Notes under the pieces: generated by a model | What the model was told of the DNA's origin: nothing | The model's database searches: none | What the model saw: the letters and a program-made list of their open reading frames with translations, nothing else | Part shown: piece after piece, positions 29,201 to 37,716 of the stretch | How positions within the stretch are numbered: position 1 is the stretch's first letter | Layout of the letters: every line of letters starts with the position of its first letter | Translations under genes and position numbers: made by a program | Source: DASQDN01 sp963844855 | GTDB lineage: Bacteria; Acidobacteriota; Terriglobia; Bryobacterales; Bryobacteraceae | DNA: 64,000 nt | NCBI GenBank assembly: GCA_963844855.1 | Contig: CAWJQP010000098.1 | Coordinates: 1-64,000 of the forward strand | Direction of reading: 5' to 3'

Positions 29201-30889
29201 CTATCGCGCCCCTTGCCGGATTCGAGTGCCGGCTGTCTCGAGAACGGGATCTCTACCGGACGCATAGTCTGCCCAACTGGGCTCTACGACGACTTCAGGC
29301 TCAAGCGAGGCGACGTTCAAATCGTTGAAGTAGGGACGGAAGCCAGGATACTCCCGCTGTGAGAGGGCGTGAAACCCGTTCGCGTAATGTACTGTCAATT
29401 GCGAGTACGGCAGCACGAGGTTCCCTCCCTCGGCCCAAAAATCCAGATCATCTCCTACCGGCTCACCGATCACTGTGGCGCCGGCGAATTGCTTCCACTG
29501 GGCTGCATGTATGATGCCTGCGGAGAACGTCGCGCGACTGGTGAGCACGAACACGGGGATGCCGGGCCGCTTGCTCGCTACTTTTTCAACAAGCGGCGTT
29601 CCAACGCCCGCATCCCCGCCGGTATTGAACCGAACGTCGACCACCAACGCCTTCACAGGGCGCTCGGCGATGGCCCTGACTATCCCTTCCGTAAAGGCGC
29701 TCACCGGGTTGGTTGAACTTTGTTGAGCGCGGTTGAACTGGAGGTAGATCGTTGCCAATTCTGGCACGTACTCGAACCAGTAGTTCTGATCCCCATGCCT
29801 GAGATATCGCGGCGCGTGGTCGGCCGCTAGCGCCGACCTGAATACCGGGTCGGGAAAAGGGTATGACGGCACGAGGTCCCACCACGCTTCGGTCGGTGTC
29901 GACATTCTGCGAAGCGGAAGCGGCGAGAGCACCACTTTCCGCGTCACGCCACCGCACGCGATTGTCATCGGGACGCGCTCTGGATCGTCGATCACACCAG
30001 TACCGAACAGAATGTCTGGACTCGAAAGGAAGTAGGAGCTCATGTATCGTTGCCACGACGCGTTTCCCGGCTTGACGTCGCGAACACGGCGGAACGCCGC
30101 TGCGGCGCTCAGGCTGCCAATCCTGGCCACGCGGCATCCGAGGAGATCGGCGTGGTCAGAGGCTGCGCGCACCACCCGCAGTTCGTCGCGAAACCACCAC
30201 ACTCGAACGGGCAGCCGACGCACTTCCGTTCGGTTGCGGACAAGGTACAGGCGGGTGTGAGCATTCCCACTCATCGCGACCGTGCGTGCAAGCTCGACGA
30301 GGATCTCCGCGTCTCGGTGCTGGCCGACTGAGGCCTTAAGCTTCTCGATCCGGGCCCGAGCAGATGCGCGTCCCGTTTCGGTAAAACTGCGGTCGTAGCG
30401 CAAGAATCGCGCGAGCACGGCGTCGAGATCTTCGCGCCAGCCTGTGATCCGATCCGCCTGTGTGGCAATTTCGGGGAGCTGTTCCAGCCAGAACGGGATC
30501 TGCCGAGCGCCGGTGTCGACAAGTCCCTTGATTCTCTTGTCCGTGCGCGCGCCTGCAAACCGAAACGTTGTTTGTGGTCCGACAGCGACCTCGAATTCGA
30601 CGGTCTCGTCGCCAGTGGACACATTGCGGCGGCTCAGAACGAGCGGCGCGCTCCCGCTCAGAGATGCTGTCCCCGCGGCGAAATCGACTGTGACCACTAC
30701 CGGACGGCGAGGATCCTCGATCTCGCCTTCCCACTTGCCGCCTGGATCCTGCGCCATCGCAAGCGCAAGTGTGACGCCAGCGCCAAGCGCCAGCATGGCG
30801 ACGGCTGTGAGGCCCAGGTTCTTGAGAAATCTACCCCCTGCAAACGGGAGATCGCGGGTGCATCTGTCTGGGCCGTTCCGCCTCGACAT
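29201..30889 (-). CDS. S41-family (tail-specific/Tsp-like) peptidase
   Basis: Exported or membrane-anchored serine peptidase of 562 residues, intact. A hydrophobic segment (about 21-46) acts as signal or anchor. The C-terminal half holds the S41 core: LVVDVRFNTGGDAGVGTPLVEKV, then VFVLTSRATFSAGIIHA with the candidate nucleophile Ser456, then GEPVGD. The N-terminal half (LDAVLARFLRYDRSF..., GNAHTRLYLV) matches the helical part of S41 proteins that lack a PDZ domain. It is 6 bp after the M56-ankyrin gene and thus in the BlaI operon. The target is unknown; processing of an envelope substrate is inferred. Confidence 0.85.
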   Translation of the reverse strand: MSRRNGPDRCTRDLPFAGGRFLKNLGLTAVAMLALGAGVTLALAMAQDPGGKWEGEIEDPRRPVVVTVDFAAGTASLSGSAPLVLSRRNVSTGDETVEFEVAVGPQTTFRFAGARTDKRIKGLVDTGARQIPFWLEQLPEIATQADRITGWREDLDAVLARFLRYDRSFTETGRASARARIEKLKASVGQHRDAEILVELARTVAMSGNAHTRLYLVRNRTEVRRLPVRVWWFRDELRVVRAASDHADLLGCRVARIGSLSAAAAFRRVRDVKPGNASWQRYMSSYFLSSPDILFGTGVIDDPERVPMTIACGGVTRKVVLSPLPLRRMSTPTEAWWDLVPSYPFPDPVFRSALAADHAPRYLRHGDQNYWFEYVPELATIYLQFNRAQQSSTNPVSAFTEGIVRAIAERPVKALVVDVRFNTGGDAGVGTPLVEKVASKRPGIPVFVLTSRATFSAGIIHAAQWKQFAGATVIGEPVGDDLDFWAEGGNLVLPYSQLTVHYANGFHALSQREYPGFRPYFNDLNVASLEPEVVVEPSWADYASGRDPVLETAGTRIRQGAR

Positions 30890-30895
30890 AGCTTC

Positions 30896-32497
30896 CTATT
30901 CACGCGCTCCGACCGATAGCAAGTAGCTGACCACCTCTTCGTGACGACCCTTACGAGCCATACTCAACGGGCTGCGCCACTCGCCATTCGTACCGTGCCA
31001 GGTCTGGTCCACCCAAACCCTTGCATTGACGTTCGCTCCTCGCGACACCAGGAGCTTGACTACGGCCAACTGGCCGCTGCTGCTCGCTTGAATGAGGGCG
31101 TTCTCATCCCCCGGAACAACTTCGTCGATGCGTGCGCCACGATCGAGGAGCAGTGTGACGACGGCTGCGTGTCCCTCCCGGGCAGCCATGACAAGGGGAT
31201 TTCCATCGCCTTGCACGGGCATGTTCGGATCAGCGCCACGATCCAGCAACAGCCGCACGGCCGGCAAATGTCCCTTGCGAGCGGCGCCGATCAATGGGCT
31301 GCCGTCGCCCGCGAGAGCGCAGTTGACGTTTGCGCCGGCGTTAAGCAGCCTGTCGATATCCGAGGCTTCACCGCTTTCAGCGGTTTCGTACAGCGCACGG
31401 TCGAGTGGGTTTGAACGGCTCGCCTGACGGCGCTCCGCGGTGGATCCGGATTGCTGGCTCTCGCGCACTTGTGCCACCGCATGCAAAGGCGCGATCGCAA
31501 GGAAGACAAGACCCGCGGCGGCCAGGGTGCTCGCGGCGACCAACAGACCTGCGCGTCCGCGCCGTTGGTTTGCGTCAAGCACGGCTGAGATACGCCTCGC
31601 GAGATCGCTTCGATTTGCCATGCCGAGCGCCGGTCGTGCGTGGGTTGACATTCGGCGGGCTAGCGTAACCAACTGCTCGGCATAGTCTGTGCTCTCTTCG
31701 TTCTGAATCACGGCGTCGTCGCAGGCGCGCTCGGCCTCCAAGCACAACCGTCGCCAGGCGACCCAGACAAGGGGGTGGAACCAATAACAGGAGCAGATCG
31801 CACGAGCGAGCAATTGTGTGGCCCAGTCGCCGCGTCGCACGTGCTCCAGTTCGTGAACCACGGCGCACCGAAGTTCGCGGTCGCTCCAATCGCGCGCCTT
31901 CCACGGCAGAACGATCGAGGGGCGCCGGAAACCGCACATCAGAGGCGCCTCAGTTTCCTCATGAAGCAAGATTTCGACCGGACGGCGAACCCCGCACTCG
32001 TCGCGCAGCGAAACTGCTCTTTGCTGCATTTCAAGCCAAGGCAAACCCTTACAACGCAGCCTGCGCAGCGACCAGAGGTTGATTGCGAGCGGCAGCAGAA
32101 ATATCACTGCTCCGGCCATCCAGATGAGACCACCAGCGAGTTTCCATGATGGAAGGTGAGACCCCACTGCCTCGCCTCCGGACGGACCCGCGTTACCGGG
32201 CGCGAATGGAGATGCGCCGGGCCCCGACGGCAGGGCCATGCCAGAGGCTGGCGACTCGCTAGCGCCTGATACTGGAATCTCAACGAGAAGTTTGCGGCTA
32301 CTGGCCGCAACGAACGGCAAGATAAGCAGGCCGCCGAAGGTAGCAGCAAGGACAATGTGGCGCAAGGCCGCCCGGCTTCGTCCAGCCAGCGACGCGGCGA
32401 TCAAACCCAGCGCCAGCATGATGGACGCCTTGAATAGAATGGAGACTGCCAGCGACCGGCTGAGAAACAGCACAGCCTCGGAAATGCTCGATGTCAT
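30896..32497 (-). CDS. BlaR1-like M56 metallopeptidase fused to ankyrin repeats
   Basis: Membrane protein of 533 residues, intact. Helices are at about 16-36, 45-65, 121-145 and 314-336. The loop between the third and fourth carries the M56 zinc site HELEH (215-219) with a further Glu near 254 (EAERACDDAV). In BlaR1/MecR1 the C-terminus is a penicillin-binding sensor; here residues 366-532 are ankyrin repeats (e.g. PLIGAARKGHLPAVRLLLDRGADPN). By BlaR1 topology these would face outward and the zinc site inward, where it could cut the BlaI-type repressor encoded just upstream. The genes overlap by 4 bp (ATGA). Confidence 0.9.
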   Translation of the reverse strand: MTSSISEAVLFLSRSLAVSILFKASIMLALGLIAASLAGRSRAALRHIVLAATFGGLLILPFVAASSRKLLVEIPVSGASESPASGMALPSGPGASPFAPGNAGPSGGEAVGSHLPSWKLAGGLIWMAGAVIFLLPLAINLWSLRRLRCKGLPWLEMQQRAVSLRDECGVRRPVEILLHEETEAPLMCGFRRPSIVLPWKARDWSDRELRCAVVHELEHVRRGDWATQLLARAICSCYWFHPLVWVAWRRLCLEAERACDDAVIQNEESTDYAEQLVTLARRMSTHARPALGMANRSDLARRISAVLDANQRRGRAGLLVAASTLAAAGLVFLAIAPLHAVAQVRESQQSGSTAERRQASRSNPLDRALYETAESGEASDIDRLLNAGANVNCALAGDGSPLIGAARKGHLPAVRLLLDRGADPNMPVQGDGNPLVMAAREGHAAVVTLLLDRGARIDEVVPGDENALIQASSSGQLAVVKLLVSRGANVNARVWVDQTWHGTNGEWRSPLSMARKGRHEEVVSYLLSVGARE

Positions 32498-32886
32498 GAT
32501 GTTCTCCTCTCTTTGCGGACTCGTTCGATCTCAGCGCTGAGTACATCCAGTTCCTCGTCCGTCCACGCATCCTGCTTCAGTAATGCCGTCGCGGTCTGGC
32601 TTGGTGAGCCTCGGAAGAATACGCTCACAAGCTTCTTGAGCGCGTTCTGCTGCGCGGATGCGCGCGATTTGGTTGGACTGTAGACGTATCGAAGCCCTTG
32701 CTCAATGTGCCGTACGTAACCCTTGACTTCTAGCCTTACGAGCATGGCTCGCACGGCCGAATAGCCCGGCGGATCGGTAAGCCGTTCACGAATGTCCTCC
32801 GCGGACGCCCGGTCTCCAAGAGCAAAGAGCGCATCCATGATTTCGCGCTCACGGCGGGTGAGTTTCTCATGTGGTGGTGAAGCCAT
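32494..32886 (-). CDS. BlaI/MecI-family transcriptional repressor
   Basis: Winged-helix repressor of 130 residues with the family layout: KLTRREREIMDALFALG, SAVRAMLVRLEVKGYVRHIEQGLRYVYSP, then a C-terminal dimerisation helix region (LLKQDAWTDEELDVLSAEIER). Repressors of this class are inactivated by cleavage by their cognate M56 peptidase. The start ATG at 32886-32884 is 22 bp from a perfect palindrome that contains its promoter, so it very probably represses its own operon (BlaI, M56-ankyrin, S41). No beta-lactamase is encoded nearby, so the regulated stress is not evidently beta-lactam. Confidence 0.92.
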   Translation of the reverse strand: MASPPHEKLTRREREIMDALFALGDRASAEDIRERLTDPPGYSAVRAMLVRLEVKGYVRHIEQGLRYVYSPTKSRASAQQNALKKLVSVFFRGSPSQTATALLKQDAWTDEELDVLSAEIERVRKERRTS

Positions 32887-32907
32887 CTGGGGTGCTCCAG
32901 CTTCGCT

Positions 32908-32948
32908 GCTACGCCTGTAGCATACATGCTACAGGCGTAGCATGTCAA
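32908..32948 (-). promoter_or_regulatory. Promoter with embedded 34-bp perfect palindromic BlaI operator
   Basis: On the minus strand, TTGACA (32948-32943) and TATGCT (32924-32919) are spaced 18 bp. Covering the spacer and -10 is a perfect inverted repeat with 16-bp arms, GCTACGCCTGTAGCAT (32908-32923) and its complement (32926-32941), separated by 2 bp. Each arm contains a CTAC-N4-GTAG sub-dyad, similar in kind to BlaI/MecI operators (TACA/TGTA). Occupancy would block RNA polymerase directly. Confidence 0.85.
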
Positions 32949-33659
32949 GCAAAGAAAAACTCGCCAGAGGGCCCTCACCAAATCAGTCCTCTTCCGTCAG
33001 TCCAGGTAATCGACTGGGGCGAGGAAATCTGAGCGCTTCAGTCCTTGGTTGAGAGATGCTGAAGTGATGCCGTACATGGCGCGATTTGTGGCTTGTGCGG
33101 AAGAACTACCTTTCGGATATGCCGCATTGTGGCGGGTGAAGGAGCAGAAGTCAGTGCAGAGGGTTCGTCGAAACGCACAGCATGGTCAGCTACCAAATCG
33201 ACCTGCGGAAGTTTGATCGTACAGGTGAAGTTGGTAATCCCACAGCTATTTCGGTTTTCACATAAAACGAAGAGTGGATGAACAACGGACGTTGGAAGAG
33301 AGACCTAATGGAACTGTTGATAACCGCGCGATCTGATCGGCCAGACGGGCTCTTCTTCAGTACCCTTGTCAGTCTTTGACCGACTACTCGAAACGGTAAC
33401 TCGGCCCGATGCGTTCTTCATTGCCGCCCATCGGGAGCAATATGTTGGCGTTAGTTGGCGTTAGGTGCCTTTGCGCCTTCGGTGCCGCGGTCCGCCCTGG
33501 ATTTTCGAGGTCGGGCAACGCGACCGTTCTTCACTCGGATGCACTGGACAGGGCCCGAAGCGATGGCTTGGCGAAAATCAAACGACCATCGGCTAGTCCA
33601 TTGCCAAAGTACATCCGAGTCGTTGAACTCAGCGGCGGCGGGTACCGCCCCTTCAAGGT
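32949..33659. other. Long intergenic stretch with no supported gene
   Basis: Roughly 700 bp between the BlaI promoter and the lipoprotein gene. Short frames exist on both strands but none resembles a protein family. A 10-bp tandem duplication TTGGCGTTAG occurs at 33445-33454 and 33455-33464. A 70-codon minus-strand frame at 33451-33663 is not supported by a ribosome site or homology. Confidence 0.4.
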
Positions 33660-34430
33660 TCAATGCTTTTCCGTAACGACGAGATCTCTTGTCAGTGCGA
33701 ACTCAAGAAGAGTTTCCGGTGGGATCTCCGCAGCAGGACCGCGGGTGGCCATATTAGTCGCGACGCCGGCGCCCGCGCCGACCCCGGCTCCTATCGCCGC
33801 ACCCTTTCCGCCACCAGCCAGCCCTCCGATCAAAGCGCCGGCGCCTGTGGCGATACCAGTTCTCATCATGTTCTTTTTTGTACCGCTCTTGGCTTCCTTT
33901 GACACCGTGTTGGTTTGAATCGTAGCAGTCTGGCCGTTGGCCAGATGGAGTCGTGACAAAGACAGCGTTATCATCGCCTTGCCTTTGACCTTGCCGCCCT
34001 TGCTGGCGTCAACCACTGTTCCAGTAACCGTCGAGCCAGTCTTGGCGAGCGTGTGGCCGTCCACTACCAGCGGGCTGGCTAAGGTTGCTTCAAACGATGT
34101 TCCGCTTTGGTTAGTTTTGGTGTTCACATCGCTAATGGTTCTCACCGAGATAGGAGTGCCGGCGGCAGCTACGTACTTCTTCGGCGGCGGAGGTGGTGGC
34201 GGCTTGACCGGCTTGGGTTCCGGAGCTGGTGGCGGTGGCGCTGCGGCCGACGGCGTAGCAGCGGGTGTAGTCGCGGGTTGCGTCGCCGGAGTCGCTGCAG
34301 GCGCCGGCGTTTCCGCTGGAGCGGTCGCAGCCGGAGGTTGGGTGGTCGAAGTCTGTTCCGGTTTCGAGCCGCACGCCGACAGCGTGACCATGGCGACCAG
34401 AGAAATGATTGATAGGGTTGAAGATTTCAC
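33660..34430 (-). CDS. Lipoprotein with Pro/Ala-rich linker and glycine-zipper domain
   Basis: A 256-residue protein. Signal peptide with lipobox LSAC, lipidated Cys20. Residues about 22-85 are an Ala/Thr/Pro-rich spacer that ends in a run of prolines and two lysines, suited to spanning periplasm or peptidoglycan. The domain after it (GTPISVRTISDVNTKTNQSGTSFEATLASPL...) is beta-rich. The glycine-zipper segment (GAGALIGGLAGGGKGAAIG...) could insert in or along a membrane. Function unknown; a structural or envelope-integrity role is inferred. Confidence 0.78.
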   Translation of the reverse strand: MKSSTLSIISLVAMVTLSACGSKPEQTSTTQPPAATAPAETPAPAATPATQPATTPAATPSAAAPPPPAPEPKPVKPPPPPPPKKYVAAAGTPISVRTISDVNTKTNQSGTSFEATLASPLVVDGHTLAKTGSTVTGTVVDASKGGKVKGKAMITLSLSRLHLANGQTATIQTNTVSKEAKSGTKKNMMRTGIATGAGALIGGLAGGGKGAAIGAGVGAGAGVATNMATRGPAAEIPPETLLEFALTRDLVVTEKH

Positions 34431-34464
34431 GGTAGTGCTCCCGTATTGGCAAATGTATGCGTGA

Positions 34465-35571
34465 TTAAGATGACGCGCAAGGGGTCACCGGATTAAATTC
34501 TTTTTCAGCGCTGAGCACGCCGGAACCCACGGTGGACTGACGCACAACAACCTCACAACCAAGGCACAGATCACGACGGTCGCCGGTGGCTCGGCCCTCA
34601 ATGCGATCAAGCACAAACTCGGCTGCCCGCTGGCCCAGGATCGCTGTCGGCTGATTGACGGTAGTAAGCGGTGGTGTCGTGTAGGCGGACATCGGAACAT
34701 TATCGAACCCCGAAATCGCGATGTCTCCAGGAATCCTCAGACCCACGTCACGAACAGCGCGCATGGCCCCGATTGCCACGGCATCGTTGCGGGCAAACAC
34801 GGCGGTAGGACGTTTCGATAATTGCAATAACCGGCGCATCCCCTCAAAACCTTCTTCCTGTGTTGCGAAGGCGGGCGAATCAATGTCGGCTGAACCGACA
34901 ATCAATTCCGGATCCAAATCGCAATCGTGCTCCCGCAAACCATCGAGGTAGCCCTGGAGACGCGGCAGGACGGAATTGACGGAGGCAGAAGCGCCGATGA
35001 ACCCGATGCGGCGATGACCCAAGGACACGAGGTGGTTGACCATCTCTCGTCCGCCGCGAAAATGATCGGCATTGACTTGGTCAACATTCGGATGACTGAG
35101 GGTCCGACCAACGATCACGACCGGAAGACCACGGTTCACGAAGCGAAGCAGCGCGTCGTTTCCCGCTCTGGTTTCGAGCGTCGCAACAACGATTCCATCT
35201 ACACGGTGGTCGAAGAAAGCGTTCAACGCGGTCTGTTCACGCTCGATACTGCGTTGAGAAGTGGAGATGAATGAGGTGTAGCCGCGCGAGAGCAGAGTCT
35301 GTTCCAGATGGCGCGCAAGTTCAGCCGAGAATGGATGCGCGATGTCCGGCAACAAGATTCCGATGACATGTGTGCGTCGGCGTTTCAGACTGCGCGCGAG
35401 ACCGTTGGGGTGATAGTCGAGGTCCTTGACCGCCTGCATGATGCGCTGACGCGCGCCCAAGCTGACATATCCCTTGTCGTTGATTGCGCGCGACACTGTC
35501 ATTGGCGCAACACCCGCGCGAATTGCGATATCCCGGATGGTCGGCTGTTTTGGACGAAGTCCGCCTGTCAT
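34465..35571 (-). CDS. LacI-family transcriptional regulator
   Basis: A 368-residue repressor of normal family length. The N-terminal helix-turn-helix is PTIRDIAIRAGVAPMTVSRAIN followed by the hinge helix region DYHPNGLARSLKRRRTHVIG. The periplasmic-binding-like core includes VDGIVVATLE, GHRRIGFIG, RPTAVFARNDAVAIGAMRA and DIAISGFDNVPMSAYTTPPLTTV. It would sense a sugar or sugar-derived signal. No transporter or catabolic gene is adjacent; it is divergent from the PLD synthase gene at 135 bp, with no clear operator recognised. Confidence 0.92.
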   Translation of the reverse strand: MTGGLRPKQPTIRDIAIRAGVAPMTVSRAINDKGYVSLGARQRIMQAVKDLDYHPNGLARSLKRRRTHVIGILLPDIAHPFSAELARHLEQTLLSRGYTSFISTSQRSIEREQTALNAFFDHRVDGIVVATLETRAGNDALLRFVNRGLPVVIVGRTLSHPNVDQVNADHFRGGREMVNHLVSLGHRRIGFIGASASVNSVLPRLQGYLDGLREHDCDLDPELIVGSADIDSPAFATQEEGFEGMRRLLQLSKRPTAVFARNDAVAIGAMRAVRDVGLRIPGDIAISGFDNVPMSAYTTPPLTTVNQPTAILGQRAAEFVLDRIEGRATGDRRDLCLGCEVVVRQSTVGSGVLSAEKEFNPVTPCASS

Positions 35572-35706
35572 GTTACGGTGACCAACAAATTCCTACCGAT
35601 CTAGCGTATCTTAGTCACGCTTGGGGTCACGCGCCAGCATCCGATGTGAGGCAAAGTGACACGCGCAAGCGAAATTAGGCGTCACAGTACACGGGGGAGT
35701 TCCAAT

Positions 35707-36984
35707 TTGAACCTGTCGGCCTTCGAAATAGTAGCCATCCTTGCAATTGGGTTTCAGAGTTTCCTATTGTTTCTGGCTCTGTTTGAGCCTACATTGCGTT
35801 ACAAAATCTCCAGGCCCCCATCCGCGCCTGTAGATAGCGAGCAGTTTGATTGCATTCTGGCCACTCTCGCGGATTCGGCAATCCACACAAATACGTCAAT
35901 CGAGGTGCTGACAAACGGCGAGGAGTTCTATGAGGCCGAACTCGAAGCAATTCGCAAGGCCAAGCATAGCGTCAATCTGGAAGCCTACATCTTCCAAAGA
36001 GGGAAGCTTACGAAGCGATTCGTCGAGGCGTTGACCGAACGCGCACGCGCCGGCGTGAAGGTCAATCTAGTTCTTGACGCCATCGGAAGCTTCGCAAGCT
36101 GGAATTACTACTTCAAAGAATTGAGAGAAGCCGGAGGCAGGGTGGAGTGGTACCACGGCTTCAAATGGCATCAGCTTCCGAGGCTCAACAGCCGTACGCA
36201 CCGCGAGATTATCGTGGTGGATTGTAAGGTTGCTTTCGTCGGTGGCGCAGGCTTTGCGGATCACTGGCTGATTTCGAAGAAGAAGCATCCGCGTTGGCGA
36301 GATACGATGTTCCGGATAGAAGGGGACGCCGTAGCCTCGATTCAGGCTACCTTTATCGAGAATTGGTTGGAAGCCTCCGGAGAATTATTGACAGAGGACG
36401 AGTACTTCTGTTTCGACAAGAAGCACGCTGGCTCGGCGACGTTGGTGATTGACAGTAGCCTGACCTCGGGACAGTCGACGCGCGCACGTATGCTCTTTCA
36501 GACCTTGATCGCCAGCGCGAAGGAGCGCATTGACATCACGACGCCTTATTTCCTGCCTGACACGGCGCTTCGCAATGAGATGATTCGCGCAGTAAAGCGC
36601 GGCGTGAAATTGACGGTGATCTGCCCTGGAGGGCACAACGACCATCTGCTGACGCGGCGCGCTAGCCGCCGTCTCTACGGCGAGCTGTTGCAGGCGGGCG
36701 CCCAGATTCACGAATATCAAGCCTCGATGATTCATACGAAAACTCTTGTCGTGGATGGGAAGTGGTCTGTATTCGGATCGACGAACCTCGATCACCGATC
36801 CTTCACAATCAACGATGAGGTGAATGTCGCCTCCAATTCCCGGGATCTCGCCGCGCGTCTTCGCAAGGATTTCGTGGGTGATTTGGCGGCGAGCAAGCAG
36901 ATTACTTATGCAAAGTGGAGGCGGCGACCGCTGCTGGAACGGTTCTCCGAGGGACTCGGACGGTTGCTCGAGCGGCAGCAGTGA
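35707..36984 (+). CDS. cls: Cardiolipin synthase-like phospholipase D protein
   Basis: Membrane-associated PLD-superfamily enzyme of 425 residues, likely joining phosphatidyl groups to make cardiolipin. TTG 35707 is chosen because GGGGGAG lies 8 bases upstream; a GTG 51 bp earlier is the alternative. N-terminal membrane helix (about 6-28). The second HKD motif is canonical: H343, K345, D350 (HTKTLVVD) followed by GSTNLDHRSF. The first has H165 and D172 but Glu167 in place of Lys (HREIIVVD). The glycines after it (FVGGAGFADHW) are as in the family. It overlaps the next gene by 4 bp (GTGA). Confidence 0.87.
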   Translation: MNLSAFEIVAILAIGFQSFLLFLALFEPTLRYKISRPPSAPVDSEQFDCILATLADSAIHTNTSIEVLTNGEEFYEAELEAIRKAKHSVNLEAYIFQRGKLTKRFVEALTERARAGVKVNLVLDAIGSFASWNYYFKELREAGGRVEWYHGFKWHQLPRLNSRTHREIIVVDCKVAFVGGAGFADHWLISKKKHPRWRDTMFRIEGDAVASIQATFIENWLEASGELLTEDEYFCFDKKHAGSATLVIDSSLTSGQSTRARMLFQTLIASAKERIDITTPYFLPDTALRNEMIRAVKRGVKLTVICPGGHNDHLLTRRASRRLYGELLQAGAQIHEYQASMIHTKTLVVDGKWSVFGSTNLDHRSFTINDEVNVASNSRDLAARLRKDFVGDLAASKQITYAKWRRRPLLERFSEGLGRLLERQQ

Positions 36985-37676
36985 AGTTCCGAATCGCAAC
37001 CTACAACGTACACAAATGCAAGGGACTGGACGGACGTGTGTCGGTGAAGCGTATCGCCGATGTCCTGTCGGAAATGAATGCGGATGTGATCGCGCTGCAA
37101 GAAGTGTTTCAGGCACAGGGGCATGAGTTGGCCGAGCGTCTGGGCGTTCATCCGGCATTCGGTGAAAACCGGCAGCTACTCGGCGACGCGTACGGCAATC
37201 TCGTACTCAGCCGGTTTCCTCTGCGCTCCCATTGCAATCACGATGTCAGCGTTGTGGGCCGAGAGCGTCGTGGATGCTTGCGGACCGATGTCCTACTCCA
37301 GAACCGCGCTCTGCATGTGTTCAATGTTCACCTTGGAACGGCCTTCTTCGAGCGCCGCCAGCAGGCAAAGCATTTGATTGACGAAGCAGTACTTAAAAGC
37401 AGGGCGCTCGACGGACCGCGCGTCGTGTTGGGCGATTTTAACGAATGGTCGCGAGGACATGTCTCGCAGATGCTTGCATCGGAATTCGAGAGCACGGACA
37501 TCCGCGTCTATCTCAAGCGCGCGCGAACGTATCCGGCGATCTTCCCGGTGATGCATCTCGATCACATCTATTACGACCCGCAGTTGAGCGTGGAACATGT
37601 AGCGCTCCATCGTACTAAGACCTCGCTGGTGGCATCGGATCACGTCCCGCTGGTGACCGACTTTCGCTTGGAGTAG
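36981..37676 (+). CDS. Endonuclease/exonuclease/phosphatase family protein
   Basis: A 231-residue EEP-fold protein. Visible: FRIATYNVHKCKGLDGRVS (metal-binding Asn/His region), ADVIALQEV (metal-binding Glu), FNVHLGTA, VVLGDFNEW (Asp/Asn), LDHIYYD and SDHVPLVTDF (the catalytic Asp-His end). The fold hydrolyses phosphodiesters of nucleic acids or phospholipids. The YNVHxCxG form paired with a cardiolipin synthase-like gene is a common arrangement, so a lipid-related role is possible. It starts with GTG 36981 inside the stop of the PLD gene, implying translational coupling. Confidence 0.88.
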   Translation: MKFRIATYNVHKCKGLDGRVSVKRIADVLSEMNADVIALQEVFQAQGHELAERLGVHPAFGENRQLLGDAYGNLVLSRFPLRSHCNHDVSVVGRERRGCLRTDVLLQNRALHVFNVHLGTAFFERRQQAKHLIDEAVLKSRALDGPRVVLGDFNEWSRGHVSQMLASEFESTDIRVYLKRARTYPAIFPVMHLDHIYYDPQLSVEHVALHRTKTSLVASDHVPLVTDFRLE

Positions 37677-37716
37677 CGACGTCTCCAGGCCATTGCGATA
37701 ATGGTGGACTGCACGT

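Noticed and set aside
33451..33663. 70-codon frame after the lipoprotein gene
   Set aside because: No ribosome binding site, no recognisable family, and contains the 10-bp tandem repeat TTGGCGTTAG; treated as non-coding.
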